Below, piece after piece: positions 45,252-53,924 of a stretch of DNA of 64,000 nt. The stretch's first letter is position 1, and the number at the start of each line of letters is the position of its first letter. The notes beneath the pieces were generated by a model. The model had not been told where the DNA came from, made no database searches, and saw nothing but the letters and a program-made list of their open reading frames with translations. Made by a program: the position numbers and the translations under genes. The stretch is from Bacteroidota bacterium (lineage in GTDB: Bacteria; Bacteroidota; Bacteroidia; Chitinophagales; Chitinophagaceae), in assembly GCA_023416995.1 (NCBI GenBank), contig JAEZGI010000057.1:177172-241171 (forward strand). Reading direction: 5' to 3'.

Positions 45252-46067
45252 ATGAACAAGTTTATAAACCGCATTTTGGTTTTGCTGGTATTTAACGTTT
45301 GTGTTGCCTCCTCCTGCAATAAAAACAATGATAGTTTTGATTCAAAGGAAACCGCGCCACTGTCTATTGAGTTCGATAACATAATCGGTGGCCAGAATCT
45401 CCAATTACAAACCGGCAATTATGTCAATGCCAACAACGAAGCTTTTACTGTATCGCAATTGCAGTATTATGTAAGCAATATTTCACTCACCAAATCAGAC
45501 GGAACGGTGTATGTGGTTCCGCAGGACAGCAGTTATTTTTTAATTCGTGAAGGAGAACCATCATCACGGTTTGCACGAGTGATGGTTCCGGAAGATGAAT
45601 ACACTGCGTTGAGTTTTGTGCTTGGTGTTGACAGTCTCCGGGCCACTATGGATCTGAGCAAAAGAAAGGGAGTGCTTGATATCGCCGGAGGAATGGAAGA
45701 TGGGATGTATTGGGGATGGACCATGGGCTACATCTTTTTTAAAATGGAAGGTACGTCACCCCATGCGCCCGTTGATCCCGTTGGCATCAGGAAATACCGC
45801 TATCATATCGGGGGTTTTGGAAATCCTGAGGGTCCCGGTGTCAATAATATTAAGACGATCAGCATCGATCTGAAGGCAGGCGGTGTAGCTAAAGTAAGAC
45901 GGGGACGGAAAAGCAATATTCATCTCCTTGTTGATGTAGCAAAGGTGTTTGATGGTACCAACAAAGTAAGTATAGCCACACATCCTTCTGTAATGTTCAG
46001 CACCTTCAGCCGCGGCATCGCTGACAATTTTTATGAAATGTTCCGACATGATCACACTGAAAATTAA
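45252..46067 (+). CDS. mbnP: MbnP family lipoprotein (copper-binding partner of MbnH)
   Basis: About 271 residues. The lipobox is VCVASSC, so it is lipid-anchored. The mature part opens with APLSIEFDNIIGGQNLQL and has the family block YWGWTMGYIFFKMEG (Trp near residues 152-155) and a late HPSVMFSTFSRG. In methanotrophs the di-heme MbnH oxidises a Trp of MbnP to kynurenine, creating a copper site; this gene is directly followed by a matching MbnH. I chose the ATG at 45252; the frame extends up to 45213. Copper function is inferred from the family and the following SCO gene. Confidence 0.85.
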   Translation: MNKFINRILVLLVFNVCVASSCNKNNDSFDSKETAPLSIEFDNIIGGQNLQLQTGNYVNANNEAFTVSQLQYYVSNISLTKSDGTVYVVPQDSSYFLIREGEPSSRFARVMVPEDEYTALSFVLGVDSLRATMDLSKRKGVLDIAGGMEDGMYWGWTMGYIFFKMEGTSPHAPVDPVGIRKYRYHIGGFGNPEGPGVNNIKTISIDLKAGGVAKVRRGRKSNIHLLVDVAKVFDGTNKVSIATHPSVMFSTFSRGIADNFYEMFRHDHTEN

Positions 46068-46071
46068 CGAT

Positions 46072-47097
46072 ATGCACACAAAACATATGATAACATTGGT
46101 TTTGATTGTAACGTTCAGTGCCTGTTCTAAAAAGCTGCTTGATGGCGTTACAGAATTCATCCGGCCAGATCACTTTCCGGAAACAACATACAGATTCAAT
46201 ACTAACCGGATTACCCGCGAGAAGTTTGAGTTAGGTAAAAAGCTGTTTTATGAAAAGCGGCTATCAAGAGATAACACCATTAGTTGCGGAACCTGTCATA
46301 TACAATCTGCAGGTTTTACGCATCATGGTCATGATGTAAGTCATGGCATCGAGGACCGCCTGGGAAAACGAAACTCGCAGGCCATAATGAATATGGCCTG
46401 GAGTAAAAGTTTCTTTTGGGATGGCGGTGTAACGGATCTGGATCTGCAGGCTGCGGTTCCTATAACCAATCCGCTCGAGATGGATGAATCCATTGATAAC
46501 GTATTGAGTAAACTCCGGGCACTTCCACAATATCCGGTGCTGTTCAAAAAAGCCTTTGGATCGGAAGAGATAAACACAGAACGAATGATGAAGGCATTAT
46601 CACAATTCATGGTGATGATGGTGAGTGCCAATTCGAAGTATGACAAGGTAATGCGCAATGAAGGCGTCACTTTTACCGAAGACGAGCAGGCAGGTTATCA
46701 GTTATTTAAAGAGAACTGCAGTAGTTGTCATAAGGAACCGTTGTTTACTGATGACAGTTTTAGAAACAATGGTATCGGCATCGGTTTTAATAATGACTCA
46801 GGCAGATACACCGTGACACTCAACGAGGTTGATAAGTACAAGTTTAAGGTCCCTTCGTTACGCAACCTGTCGTTTACCGCTCCTTATATGCACGATGGCC
46901 GGTTGCTGACACTTGAAGCTGTACTGGATCATTATGCTTTGCAGGTAAAAGATTATCAGAACCTCGACCCGCTATTAAAACAGCATGAAAAGCCGGGCAT
47001 TCCGTTAACCGCTTCCCAGCAATCACAGATCATCTCGTTTCTAAAAACGTTAAACGATTATGAATTTATAGTTGATAAACGATTTGCCGAACAATAA
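46072..47097 (+). CDS. mbnH: MbnH-type di-heme cytochrome c peroxidase (MauG/CcpA family)
   Basis: About 341 residues. The lipobox is VTFSAC, followed by a CcpA/MauG fold with two haem c sites, CGTCH (about 72) and CSSCH (about 218). The haem-proximal neighbours (FTHHGHDVSHG; the distal FLKTLNDYEF tail) are as in MauG-type enzymes. It should oxidise a Trp of the upstream MbnP using peroxide-level oxidation. The ATG at 46072 lies 4 bp after the mbnP stop, a tight operon link. The next gene start is 16 bp after its stop. Confidence 0.9.
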   Translation: MHTKHMITLVLIVTFSACSKKLLDGVTEFIRPDHFPETTYRFNTNRITREKFELGKKLFYEKRLSRDNTISCGTCHIQSAGFTHHGHDVSHGIEDRLGKRNSQAIMNMAWSKSFFWDGGVTDLDLQAAVPITNPLEMDESIDNVLSKLRALPQYPVLFKKAFGSEEINTERMMKALSQFMVMMVSANSKYDKVMRNEGVTFTEDEQAGYQLFKENCSSCHKEPLFTDDSFRNNGIGIGFNNDSGRYTVTLNEVDKYKFKVPSLRNLSFTAPYMHDGRLLTLEAVLDHYALQVKDYQNLDPLLKQHEKPGIPLTASQQSQIISFLKTLNDYEFIVDKRFAEQ

Positions 47098-47113
47098 CAC
47101 TAAAAATGTAAAA

Positions 47114-48034
47114 ATGAAGACGACAATCAGCGTTCTTATAATACTGTTATGCTGTTGCACGCCGGTTACAGCATGCGACATCTGCGGATGTGGTGCGGGC
47201 AGCACCTATATCGGCATACTTCCTGAATTCAACAAAAAGACAATCGGGTTACGATACCGGTTCAACTCGCTCACAACGCATATTGGCGCGGGAGGACAGT
47301 CATCCTATCTCACCACCGATGAACGGTTTCATACTACAGAACTTTGGGGTGGATGGAATATCAGTAAGCGTTTCAGAGTAATGGGTACGTTGCCATATAA
47401 TTTTGTTGCAAAAAAGAGTCAGCAGACAACGCTCTCTAAATCAGGTCCGGGAGACATAGCGGCCCAGGCTTTTTACGAGTTGATAAATGATCGCCGCACG
47501 GTGGGTTCCAAACTGATGATTAACTCATTGTGGATCGGGGGTGGTGTAAAATTGCCAACGGGTACGTATGAGCCATCTGCCAAAGATCCGGCATCGCCTT
47601 CTGCAAACCTGTTTCAACTGGGCACCGGGAGTTTTGATTTTACGGCAAATGCCATGTATGATCTCCGGATACAGGATGCGGGTGTAAATACAGCGATAAG
47701 TTATAGGGCCAATACAAAAAACCGCGATAACTACAGGTATGGCGATAAGTTTAGTGTTGCACTCCAGGTTTACCACAAATTCAGGGTGTTGAAGGCAATA
47801 ACAGTTGCCCCGAATGCAGGCGTTTTATATGATGTTGCTCAGAAGGATTTTGATGATCGGTACGTGGCAGATATCTCAGGCGGTAAGGTATTGATGGCGA
47901 CAGCAGGGCTGGAAGCCAGGCTGAACCGTTTATCAATTGGCAGCAGCATTCAGCATCCTGTATCGCAAAGGCTGGCCGCAGGTTCTGTGGAAGCAGGCGG
48001 TCGGGCGATGGTTCATGTTTCATTCATTTTGTAA
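47114..48034 (+). CDS. Exported Cys-rich beta-barrel protein of the copper module
   Basis: About 306 residues. The signal peptide (CCCTPVTA) ends just before ACDICGCGAGSTYIGILP, a Cys cluster near the mature N-terminus. The rest is barrel-like beta strands (KTIGLRYRFNSLTTHIG, HTTELWGGWNISKRFRVMG, GGGVKLPTGTYEPS, FTANAMYDL, GGRAMVHVSFIL), like transporter-type outer-membrane proteins. The Cys cluster could bind copper. It is co-oriented and closely spaced with mbnH and the SCO gene. Not the family's known receptor type; function inferred from context. Confidence 0.72.
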   Translation: MKTTISVLIILLCCCTPVTACDICGCGAGSTYIGILPEFNKKTIGLRYRFNSLTTHIGAGGQSSYLTTDERFHTTELWGGWNISKRFRVMGTLPYNFVAKKSQQTTLSKSGPGDIAAQAFYELINDRRTVGSKLMINSLWIGGGVKLPTGTYEPSAKDPASPSANLFQLGTGSFDFTANAMYDLRIQDAGVNTAISYRANTKNRDNYRYGDKFSVALQVYHKFRVLKAITVAPNAGVLYDVAQKDFDDRYVADISGGKVLMATAGLEARLNRLSIGSSIQHPVSQRLAAGSVEAGGRAMVHVSFIL

Positions 48035-48045
48035 TCTTTTTATGT

Positions 48046-48660
48046 ATGACAAATTTCGCAAAGATTGCTATCGTATTAATCGTGGGCGTTTCAGTGGCAG
48101 CAATCATCTTTCTTGCTGGTTCAGTTTTTGGAGCCAAGAATGATCTTCCTTATCCTGGTCCGCCGGGGCATCAGCCTGGCGCGTTTGCTTTCACTAACCA
48201 GGAGGGTAAGGTAATCACCGAAGATTCAGTATACGGAAAAGTCACAGTAGTTGAATTCTTTTTTACAACATGCCCGGGTATTTGTAAAGAGATGAATAAG
48301 AATCTTGGAACGGTGTACACTGCCTTTAGTAGCAATAACTCGGTTCGCATTCTTTCTCACACTGTTGATCCGGAACATGATTCGGTGGACGTGTTGCGGG
48401 CATATGCCGGAAAACTGAACGCCAGTGCGCCGGTATGGCAATTTCTAACCGGTGATAAAGAGCGGTTGTATAAAACAGCACGGATAGATTATCTCTTATC
48501 TGTAGAAGATCCGCCTGCTGATATCGAAGATGATTTTATTCATACCGAGTATGTTGCCCTGATAGACAAACGCAGAAAAATCAGGGGATATTATGATGCC
48601 ACAGACGAACTGGCCACCCGCCAACTGATTGAAGATATTGACCGATTGCTGGATGAATGA
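48046..48660 (+). CDS. SCO1/SenC family copper chaperone
   Basis: A 204-residue thioredoxin-fold protein that delivers copper, for example to cytochrome oxidase CuA. An N-terminal membrane anchor (residues about 5-28) precedes the copper motif CPGIC (Cys 76 and 80) and the His ligand in IHTEYVAL (about 166). All three ligands are present. The gene is 11 bp after the Cys-rich barrel gene, giving an operon mbnP-mbnH-barrel-SCO. It supports the copper interpretation of the whole module. Confidence 0.93.
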   Translation: MTNFAKIAIVLIVGVSVAAIIFLAGSVFGAKNDLPYPGPPGHQPGAFAFTNQEGKVITEDSVYGKVTVVEFFFTTCPGICKEMNKNLGTVYTAFSSNNSVRILSHTVDPEHDSVDVLRAYAGKLNASAPVWQFLTGDKERLYKTARIDYLLSVEDPPADIEDDFIHTEYVALIDKRRKIRGYYDATDELATRQLIEDIDRLLDE

Positions 48661-48754
48661 TGAAGGGTTGCATTGTGGATAGTTGCTGCTGGCGTCATTG
48701 ACTGTGTTGATATCCGGCAAGTTTATATATCATCTGCGTTTGTAGGAATGAAAT

Positions 48755-48798
48755 AGAGGCTGTCTCCCGTTTTTTACAAACACAGGAGACAGCCTCTT
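48755..48798. terminator. Bidirectional terminator, 13-bp stem
   Basis: AGAGGCTGTCTCC (48755-48767) pairs perfectly with GGAGACAGCCTCT (48785-48797) around a 17-base loop containing a T6 tract. It lies between the convergent SCO and T9SS genes. Confidence 0.8.
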
Positions 48799-48814
48799 GA
48801 ATGTGAGTTAAATC

Positions 48815-50554
48815 TTATCGTTGTACCATCAACGCTTGTCTCGATTTAGTCTTTCCATTGAAAATCTCTACATAATAAACGCCTTTCCTAAGTTGCGATA
48901 CATTCATTTGCGCTTTCTTGTTTCCTGTTGCAAATTTCTGTTGGAGTTTTAGAGTTCCCTGACCGTCGTAAATTTTTACCCCTAAAATGTCAGGTTTCTC
49001 ATTGTCTTTCCCCTGTGGCGACGATTCGATATTGAGGACATTTGAAGCTGGGTTCGGCGAAATAGCAACTCTTGGTGGTATGATTTCTCCACAAACCTCT
49101 CCCATTACGACTGTCGAAGTGCCATAGCCACAGGCGTTTTGTGCTTGCACTGTTATATCTATGGGTGTGCCTTGGCTCCCGGTTATAACGATGTTGATCG
49201 CCTCGGTGCCTGATCCGTAATTAATTGAGGCGACGCCTGATGGGGAGATCGTCCAGTTATATCCGGTTGCTCCTGGGTACGGAGGTATATAGACATCATA
49301 ATATTGTCCTCCATCTACGCAAATGTTCGACGTATAATTGGGATAGTTCTGCCCGTTGAAATACATAAATGTAGATGCTGACGGCGTGCCTACATAAAAG
49401 TTTTTAAGCACTGGCGAATTTGCACCACATGCATTAACCGTCGCAGTTAAAGCAACAGCCCCGCGCGCCGAGCCGTTTCGCTGCACGCTTATTTGATTGC
49501 CGCTTGGGGTAAGAGTAACGATTCCACTTGGCGACGCAGACCAACTCACCGATGCACCGGATGGAAGGGAGGCAATACTATATATCTGATTAGTAGAATT
49601 ACAAATCGCATCCGGCCCCGTCACTGTAAAGCTAGGATTTGAAAGGCTGACAGTAGTGGTATTTGTACTGGCTGTAGTGCCTTGTAACGATACCACAGCA
49701 GTGACATTACTCAACGCGCTGCCTAATATAGGTGTCAGGGTTATGGAATTTGTCGTACCTGTAGAGATGGACGCTGCTGCGGGACCTCCATTATATTGCC
49801 AACCATTGTTTGCTCCTAGGTTCCATTGGTAATTCGTAATGCCTGAATGCCCAAAAGTGTTCGTAACAGTAAAAGTCTGCGCTGGCGTAGTACCGCAAGG
49901 GATTTGTAAAGAAGTTGGTAGAGTAAATGCATTATCGCCAGCAGACTCTTCAATTTGCACTTTTGCGATCCGGACTTCACTTGAAAAGGTTGTGAGTGGC
50001 CATGGCAAACTAGCAATCTCCAGATGTGAGTAGCTTTGATTTAAGGTGGTCCAGTCGATGGCGGTTACCCATCCTTGCGTGGAAGCAACGGCTTGAGGAT
50101 TAAAACCAGTAGCGTCACCTAAATTAAAAAGAGGGGTTGGAATACAATCGGTCGCAGTTACTGACCCACCGCTGCTCCTGAGGCGAGCGGCAACGAGCGG
50201 ATAAAACCCGTCGACAAAATTCTTGATCCCATAGCATGATATTGATACACGATATTTGAATCCATTTTTAAATGGATAGGCAATCGTGTATTGTGTTGAG
50301 CGTACATTTGGACTAGTTGACTCTTGCTCGTACAGCACCACCCATTTTGTCGAGGTTCCGGTTGTCGCGCTTCTTGGGCGACCTAGAACAGTTTGATGTA
50401 CATGACCGTCAATTGTTGGTGAATTTGAAAAGATATGGCAAAGAGCATCGTTGAAAGCTTCATTGCTGTAGTCAATTGTAACGGTTTGCGAATTTACATT
50501 GAATGTGTTTAGCAGGAAGGAACAACAAATAATGACCGGGTAAAGGTGTTTCAT
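48815..50554 (-). CDS. T9SS-exported protein with Ig/PKD-like domains
   Basis: A 579-residue secreted protein. Signal peptide (ends NVNSQ). The first ~205 residues (TVTIDYSNEAFNDALC.., YTIAYPFKNGFKYRVSISCYG) form a beta domain that I do not recognise. Then two or three Ig/PKD-like modules follow, including one with SGIVTLTPSGNQISVQR. The last ~80 residues are a type A sorting domain (ISPNPASNVLNIES, QLRKGVYYVEIFNGK). It ends up on the surface or secreted. It starts 10 bp after the preceding barrel gene on the same strand, so the two are likely co-expressed. Confidence 0.85.
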   Translation of the reverse strand: MKHLYPVIICCSFLLNTFNVNSQTVTIDYSNEAFNDALCHIFSNSPTIDGHVHQTVLGRPRSATTGTSTKWVVLYEQESTSPNVRSTQYTIAYPFKNGFKYRVSISCYGIKNFVDGFYPLVAARLRSSGGSVTATDCIPTPLFNLGDATGFNPQAVASTQGWVTAIDWTTLNQSYSHLEIASLPWPLTTFSSEVRIAKVQIEESAGDNAFTLPTSLQIPCGTTPAQTFTVTNTFGHSGITNYQWNLGANNGWQYNGGPAAASISTGTTNSITLTPILGSALSNVTAVVSLQGTTASTNTTTVSLSNPSFTVTGPDAICNSTNQIYSIASLPSGASVSWSASPSGIVTLTPSGNQISVQRNGSARGAVALTATVNACGANSPVLKNFYVGTPSASTFMYFNGQNYPNYTSNICVDGGQYYDVYIPPYPGATGYNWTISPSGVASINYGSGTEAINIVITGSQGTPIDITVQAQNACGYGTSTVVMGEVCGEIIPPRVAISPNPASNVLNIESSPQGKDNEKPDILGVKIYDGQGTLKLQQKFATGNKKAQMNVSQLRKGVYYVEIFNGKTKSRQALMVQR

Positions 50555-50564
50555 ATTTCAAGGT

Positions 50565-51149
50565 TTAATTTGGTTCAAGATAAAATTGAAAACCAATTTT
50601 TAATTGGAAACTGCTACCCTTAGAATCTATGTCTTTAGCTTTGGTGTGCGAATAACCAAGCAACAATTCCAACGCTACCGAAGAATTAAAAAAAACAACT
50701 GGTCCTCCCAGCACTGAATAATCAAACGCTTTATATGTGGATCGATCAGATCCTGTAGATTTATTATGAGCAGTTTTGTAAAAAAATGCACCGTCTGCCA
50801 GCAAATTAACTCTCCCTTCCATGGAAAAGAAATAGTATCTGACGAAGGGGCCTAGGCCAACGCTATTCGTTACTATCGATGAGCTAGACCCATCGGGTTG
50901 GGGATACTTTTGTCGGTCAAATATGGCATCCATGCGAAGACCAGCAGCTAATTTGTCAATCAAAAAATACCCGAAGTCTGGAGCTATAGTGAAAACCCGG
51001 CTGGTGCTATTGACGGCATCTTCGCCGTTAGATTTTGAAGTTTTGTAAGAAAGATTGCCTCCAACCAGCCAATTATTTTGCGTTAATTGACCGTTACTGC
51101 GAAGAACAATGAACATGAACATAGCAGCGAAAACAAACATTTTTCTCAT
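50565..51149 (-). CDS. Outer-membrane beta-barrel protein
   Basis: A 194-residue exported protein with a signal peptide ending LRSNGQ. The remaining sequence is alternating strands with Tyr/Phe girdles (NWLVGGNLSYKTSKS, FTIAPDFGYFLIDKLAAGLRMDAIF, LGPFVRYYFFSMEGRVNLLADGAFFY, SFQLKIGFQFYLEPN), typical of an OMP_b-brl fold. It ends 10 bp before the T9SS-exported gene starts, which suggests the two proteins meet at the outer membrane. Confidence 0.75.
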   Translation of the reverse strand: MRKMFVFAAMFMFIVLRSNGQLTQNNWLVGGNLSYKTSKSNGEDAVNSTSRVFTIAPDFGYFLIDKLAAGLRMDAIFDRQKYPQPDGSSSSIVTNSVGLGPFVRYYFFSMEGRVNLLADGAFFYKTAHNKSTGSDRSTYKAFDYSVLGGPVVFFNSSVALELLLGYSHTKAKDIDSKGSSFQLKIGFQFYLEPN

Positions 51150-51519
51150 TGGGACTTTTTGATTTGTTCGTTATTTTATCGAACAATTTAATACAAATAA
51201 AGTGTAAAGCAACTAGTTGATCTGACAACTGAGACTTTATTTTTGAATTTTCAAAAGGTTTTGGGTTAAAATTTATGCCACTGCCGTTGTTTGGTTTAGC
51301 AGCTTTTCTTTAGCCAAGTTAAGAGTTTAGAGGAAGGGTTTCCACTGGTGAAACTTCAACCCTGCGTACGCTGCTTCAATGGCAATTTTAGTCGGCTCGC
51401 TGTTATTGTCATTGTTGCCCATCCATCCTCGTGTTTTCTTTGTGTAATCGATGATACGATTAGCCACGGCGCGCTAGTGCCCGGTAAATATTTCGATTTA
51501 ATCACAAAAGAAACGCCTG
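51150..51519. other. Divergent intergenic region, 370 bp
   Basis: No gene supported; an 82-codon frame on the plus strand (51348-51596) overlaps the lipoprotein gene and looks non-coding. It contains a 21-bp dyad TGTTCG-N9-CGAACA at 51165-51185, upstream of the minus-strand barrel gene, which might be an operator. Confidence 0.4.
51165..51185. promoter_or_regulatory. Candidate operator dyad
   Basis: TGTTCG and CGAACA arms with a 9-base A/T spacer, about 15 bp upstream of the barrel gene start on the minus strand. Its position near the promoter suggests a regulator site; the arms are short. Confidence 0.3.
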
Positions 51520-52803
51520 ATGAAAAACATCATTCAATTATCTGTCGTCCTGATGCTGCTTGCTTCCTGTTCAAAAACAAATCAACCGCCAGATAAACCC
51601 GATCCCGGGGCAGGAGGGTGGACCGCAGCACACGCCGATGGCCGTAATTCAGACTACAGCCCGGTTACCGGTCACAAAGCGTTAAAGTTGCTATGGCAGA
51701 AGAAGTTTCCCGGTACCATCAATCTTGGTCCGACCACGAATGACAAGGGCCGCGTGTTTATAACCACCAGCGCGCCGGGATGCCATCTGTATGCACTCGA
51801 TCCGCGAACCGGTGAAGAGTTATGGTGCAGCGACAAACTCAACAAATATGCTGTAGCAAGCTCCGCTCTTATTGATAAAGATAACAGGCTTTATATCGCT
51901 GATGACGTCGCTATGTATGCCTTTGATCATGATGGCAACATGCTGTGGCAACACCCCATTGAAGGCTTTCCCCTGTCAGCGCAGTTTACACACACCGGTA
52001 ACATTCTTTTCATTACACATATCGGAAGGGTGTATGCATTGGAATCATCTACCGGTAAACCTTTGATGGATGGAGAACCACTTTCTCCCAATCTTCTGCC
52101 GGTTACTGATTTTGATCCCCGGGCCTGTATGCAGGGCACGATTGATTGTCCCTGTGCCAACACACTTGCTTTTGACAACACAAACGCCCGATTCTATTTC
52201 ACTTACTGGCAGCCCGGCACCAGCCAGGCGGCACTATGGGCGATGCAGTACAGTGAGAGCAACGGTAAAGCAAGCATTTCAAAACTTTGGGAAAACAACT
52301 TGTTACCCGGTGGAAGCGCGTCAAGCCCTGATATCGCTCATGATAGTAAGCGTGTGTATGTAAACGACAATCAGGGTAGTTTATATTCAATTGATGCGCT
52401 CACAGGGAACATCATCTGGAAGTACCTGCTTGGTTATAATACCGGTGGTAGCCAGTCTACATCACCGGATGGATACATCATGCCTGCTGGCGCGAACGGC
52501 GCATCAGTGATTTGTCTGAAAGATGAAGGTGACAGTGCAAGACTGGTATGGCGTGATGACCAATTGCAGAACCGGGGTGTTGCTACACAGGCAGCGGGTC
52601 ATGTAGCCTATGTTACCGTTACTGCGCCCAATGGTGGATTCTTCAATGAACTTCTCGTAGTGGATGTCCTGACGGGTAAGGTGCTTGACAGAGATCTTCT
52701 TCCGGGGAAAACATACTTCTCTGTAGGCACTACTATCGGCCCGGAAGGCAACGTGTATGTACCCACGTTTAACGGTCATCTCTTTGCGTTCGGGCGGCCA
52801 TAA
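51520..52803 (+). CDS. PQQ-like beta-propeller lipoprotein
   Basis: A 427-residue protein. The lipobox is VLMLLASC, so it is lipid-anchored. The sequence repeats the PQQ-enzyme/BamB-like propeller blade (LYALDPRTGEELW, MYAFDHDGNMLWQ, VYALESSTGKPLM, LYSIDALTGNIIWKY, LLVVDVLTGKVLD, HLFAFG), about 7-8 blades. No PQQ-ligand His/Arg set is obvious, so it may be a structural or binding propeller. The PHB-depolymerase-like gene follows after 48 bp and is probably co-transcribed. Confidence 0.82.
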   Translation: MKNIIQLSVVLMLLASCSKTNQPPDKPDPGAGGWTAAHADGRNSDYSPVTGHKALKLLWQKKFPGTINLGPTTNDKGRVFITTSAPGCHLYALDPRTGEELWCSDKLNKYAVASSALIDKDNRLYIADDVAMYAFDHDGNMLWQHPIEGFPLSAQFTHTGNILFITHIGRVYALESSTGKPLMDGEPLSPNLLPVTDFDPRACMQGTIDCPCANTLAFDNTNARFYFTYWQPGTSQAALWAMQYSESNGKASISKLWENNLLPGGSASSPDIAHDSKRVYVNDNQGSLYSIDALTGNIIWKYLLGYNTGGSQSTSPDGYIMPAGANGASVICLKDEGDSARLVWRDDQLQNRGVATQAAGHVAYVTVTAPNGGFFNELLVVDVLTGKVLDRDLLPGKTYFSVGTTIGPEGNVYVPTFNGHLFAFGRP

Positions 52804-52851
52804 TATTCTCAAATCTGATTCAACTATTGTTCAATCATAATAACTATTAAA

Positions 52852-53772
52852 ATGAAACTACTTATTGTAAGTGTGATGTGTTGTATAAGCGTACTGCAAT
52901 TATCATGTCAGAAAGACGATACAGATCAAAGACAACATCGGTTCTCTGAAAAGATAATTATTGATGGAAGAGAAAGAACCTATACCATTCACCTTCCTGA
53001 AAAATATTATAACGACGAAACAGAAAAGCCTGTCGTAATAGGTTTGCATGGTACAGGAGGCAGTGGTGCGCAATTCGAAAACGATTATGCATTCAGTGGT
53101 AAGGCCGATGAAGCAGGATTCATTGCGGTGTATCCAGACGGTGTTCAGAAGGCTGATGGAAGATTAACGATACGAACCTGGAACGCTGGTTCGTGTTGTG
53201 ACTATGCTATGTATAGCAATGTAGATGACGTAAAATTTATCACAAGTGTTATTGAGGCAGTATCCGGTAGATTCAAGGTTAATCGCAAAAAGGTTTACCT
53301 GGCCGGTATGAGTAACGGATCAATGATGGCCTACCGGGTTGCGGCAGAACGTCCGGGGTTGATTGCTGCGATTGCTACCGTAAGCGGATCAATGGTGTAT
53401 GAAAAAAATCATTCACAGCAAGGAATCGTTCCGGTATTGCATATCCATTCATTGGTTGATACCAAAGTGCCTTTCGCCGGGGGCAAAGGACTGGGTGATT
53501 ACGACTTCCCACCTGCGATCGAAGGAATTCATTACTGGGCCCAACGCAATGGTTGCGATACCGCGGCTGTTGTTCAAAAATTCAACGGGTATGAATTGCA
53601 CAGCTGGCAAAACGCCGTTGGCGACACGCTTGTGAGTTGTTATCTTACATACGATGGAGGTCATGCCTGGCCGGGTTCGGTTAAACACAGACAAAGAGGT
53701 GATGAACCTTCAACAGTAATAAAGGCAAATGACCTGATCTGGAGCTTTTTTGAAAATTTTCAACTGCCGTAG
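52852..53772 (+). CDS. PHB depolymerase/feruloyl-esterase family lipoprotein
   Basis: A 306-residue alpha/beta hydrolase of the LpqC/Esterase_phb group. The lipobox is VLQLSC. The oxyanion region is GLHGTGGSG, with WNAGSCCDY after it. The nucleophile elbow is LAGMSNGSMM (Ser about 152), the acid is in HSLVDTKVPF, and the His is in YDGGHAWPG. The full triad is present. Family members cleave polyhydroxybutyrate or feruloyl/acetyl esters in the plant cell wall; the substrate here is undetermined. It follows the propeller lipoprotein gene on the same strand. Confidence 0.88.
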   Translation: MKLLIVSVMCCISVLQLSCQKDDTDQRQHRFSEKIIIDGRERTYTIHLPEKYYNDETEKPVVIGLHGTGGSGAQFENDYAFSGKADEAGFIAVYPDGVQKADGRLTIRTWNAGSCCDYAMYSNVDDVKFITSVIEAVSGRFKVNRKKVYLAGMSNGSMMAYRVAAERPGLIAAIATVSGSMVYEKNHSQQGIVPVLHIHSLVDTKVPFAGGKGLGDYDFPPAIEGIHYWAQRNGCDTAAVVQKFNGYELHSWQNAVGDTLVSCYLTYDGGHAWPGSVKHRQRGDEPSTVIKANDLIWSFFENFQLP

Positions 53773-53869
53773 TTGTCTTGAGTGGTGTATGTCTATTACC
53801 TGCCGGGCGCCGCTTATCAGTTGTGTTGAGTGGAGTATGTCCATTACGACGTGCCTTGCGCCGGTTATC
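53771..53869 (+). repeat. Two imperfect ~50-bp direct repeats upstream of a LytS/LytTR pair
   Basis: 53771-53818 and 53819-53869 share agttgt.ttgagtgg.gtatgtc.attac and ..gcgccg.ttatc, with a few substitutions and a 3-base length difference. They sit between the esterase stop and the kinase start (53925). They may be a local duplication, or a pair of binding sites for the LytTR regulator downstream. Confidence 0.7.
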
Positions 53870-53924
53870 TATATTTTGATGTGAGTTATCAATTTAAATT
53901 GTAAAATGGGTTTTAGTTTCGGCC

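Noticed and set aside
51348..51596. An 82-codon plus-strand frame before the PQQ-like propeller gene
   Set aside because: It overlaps the start of the lipoprotein gene in another frame and has no recognisable domain.
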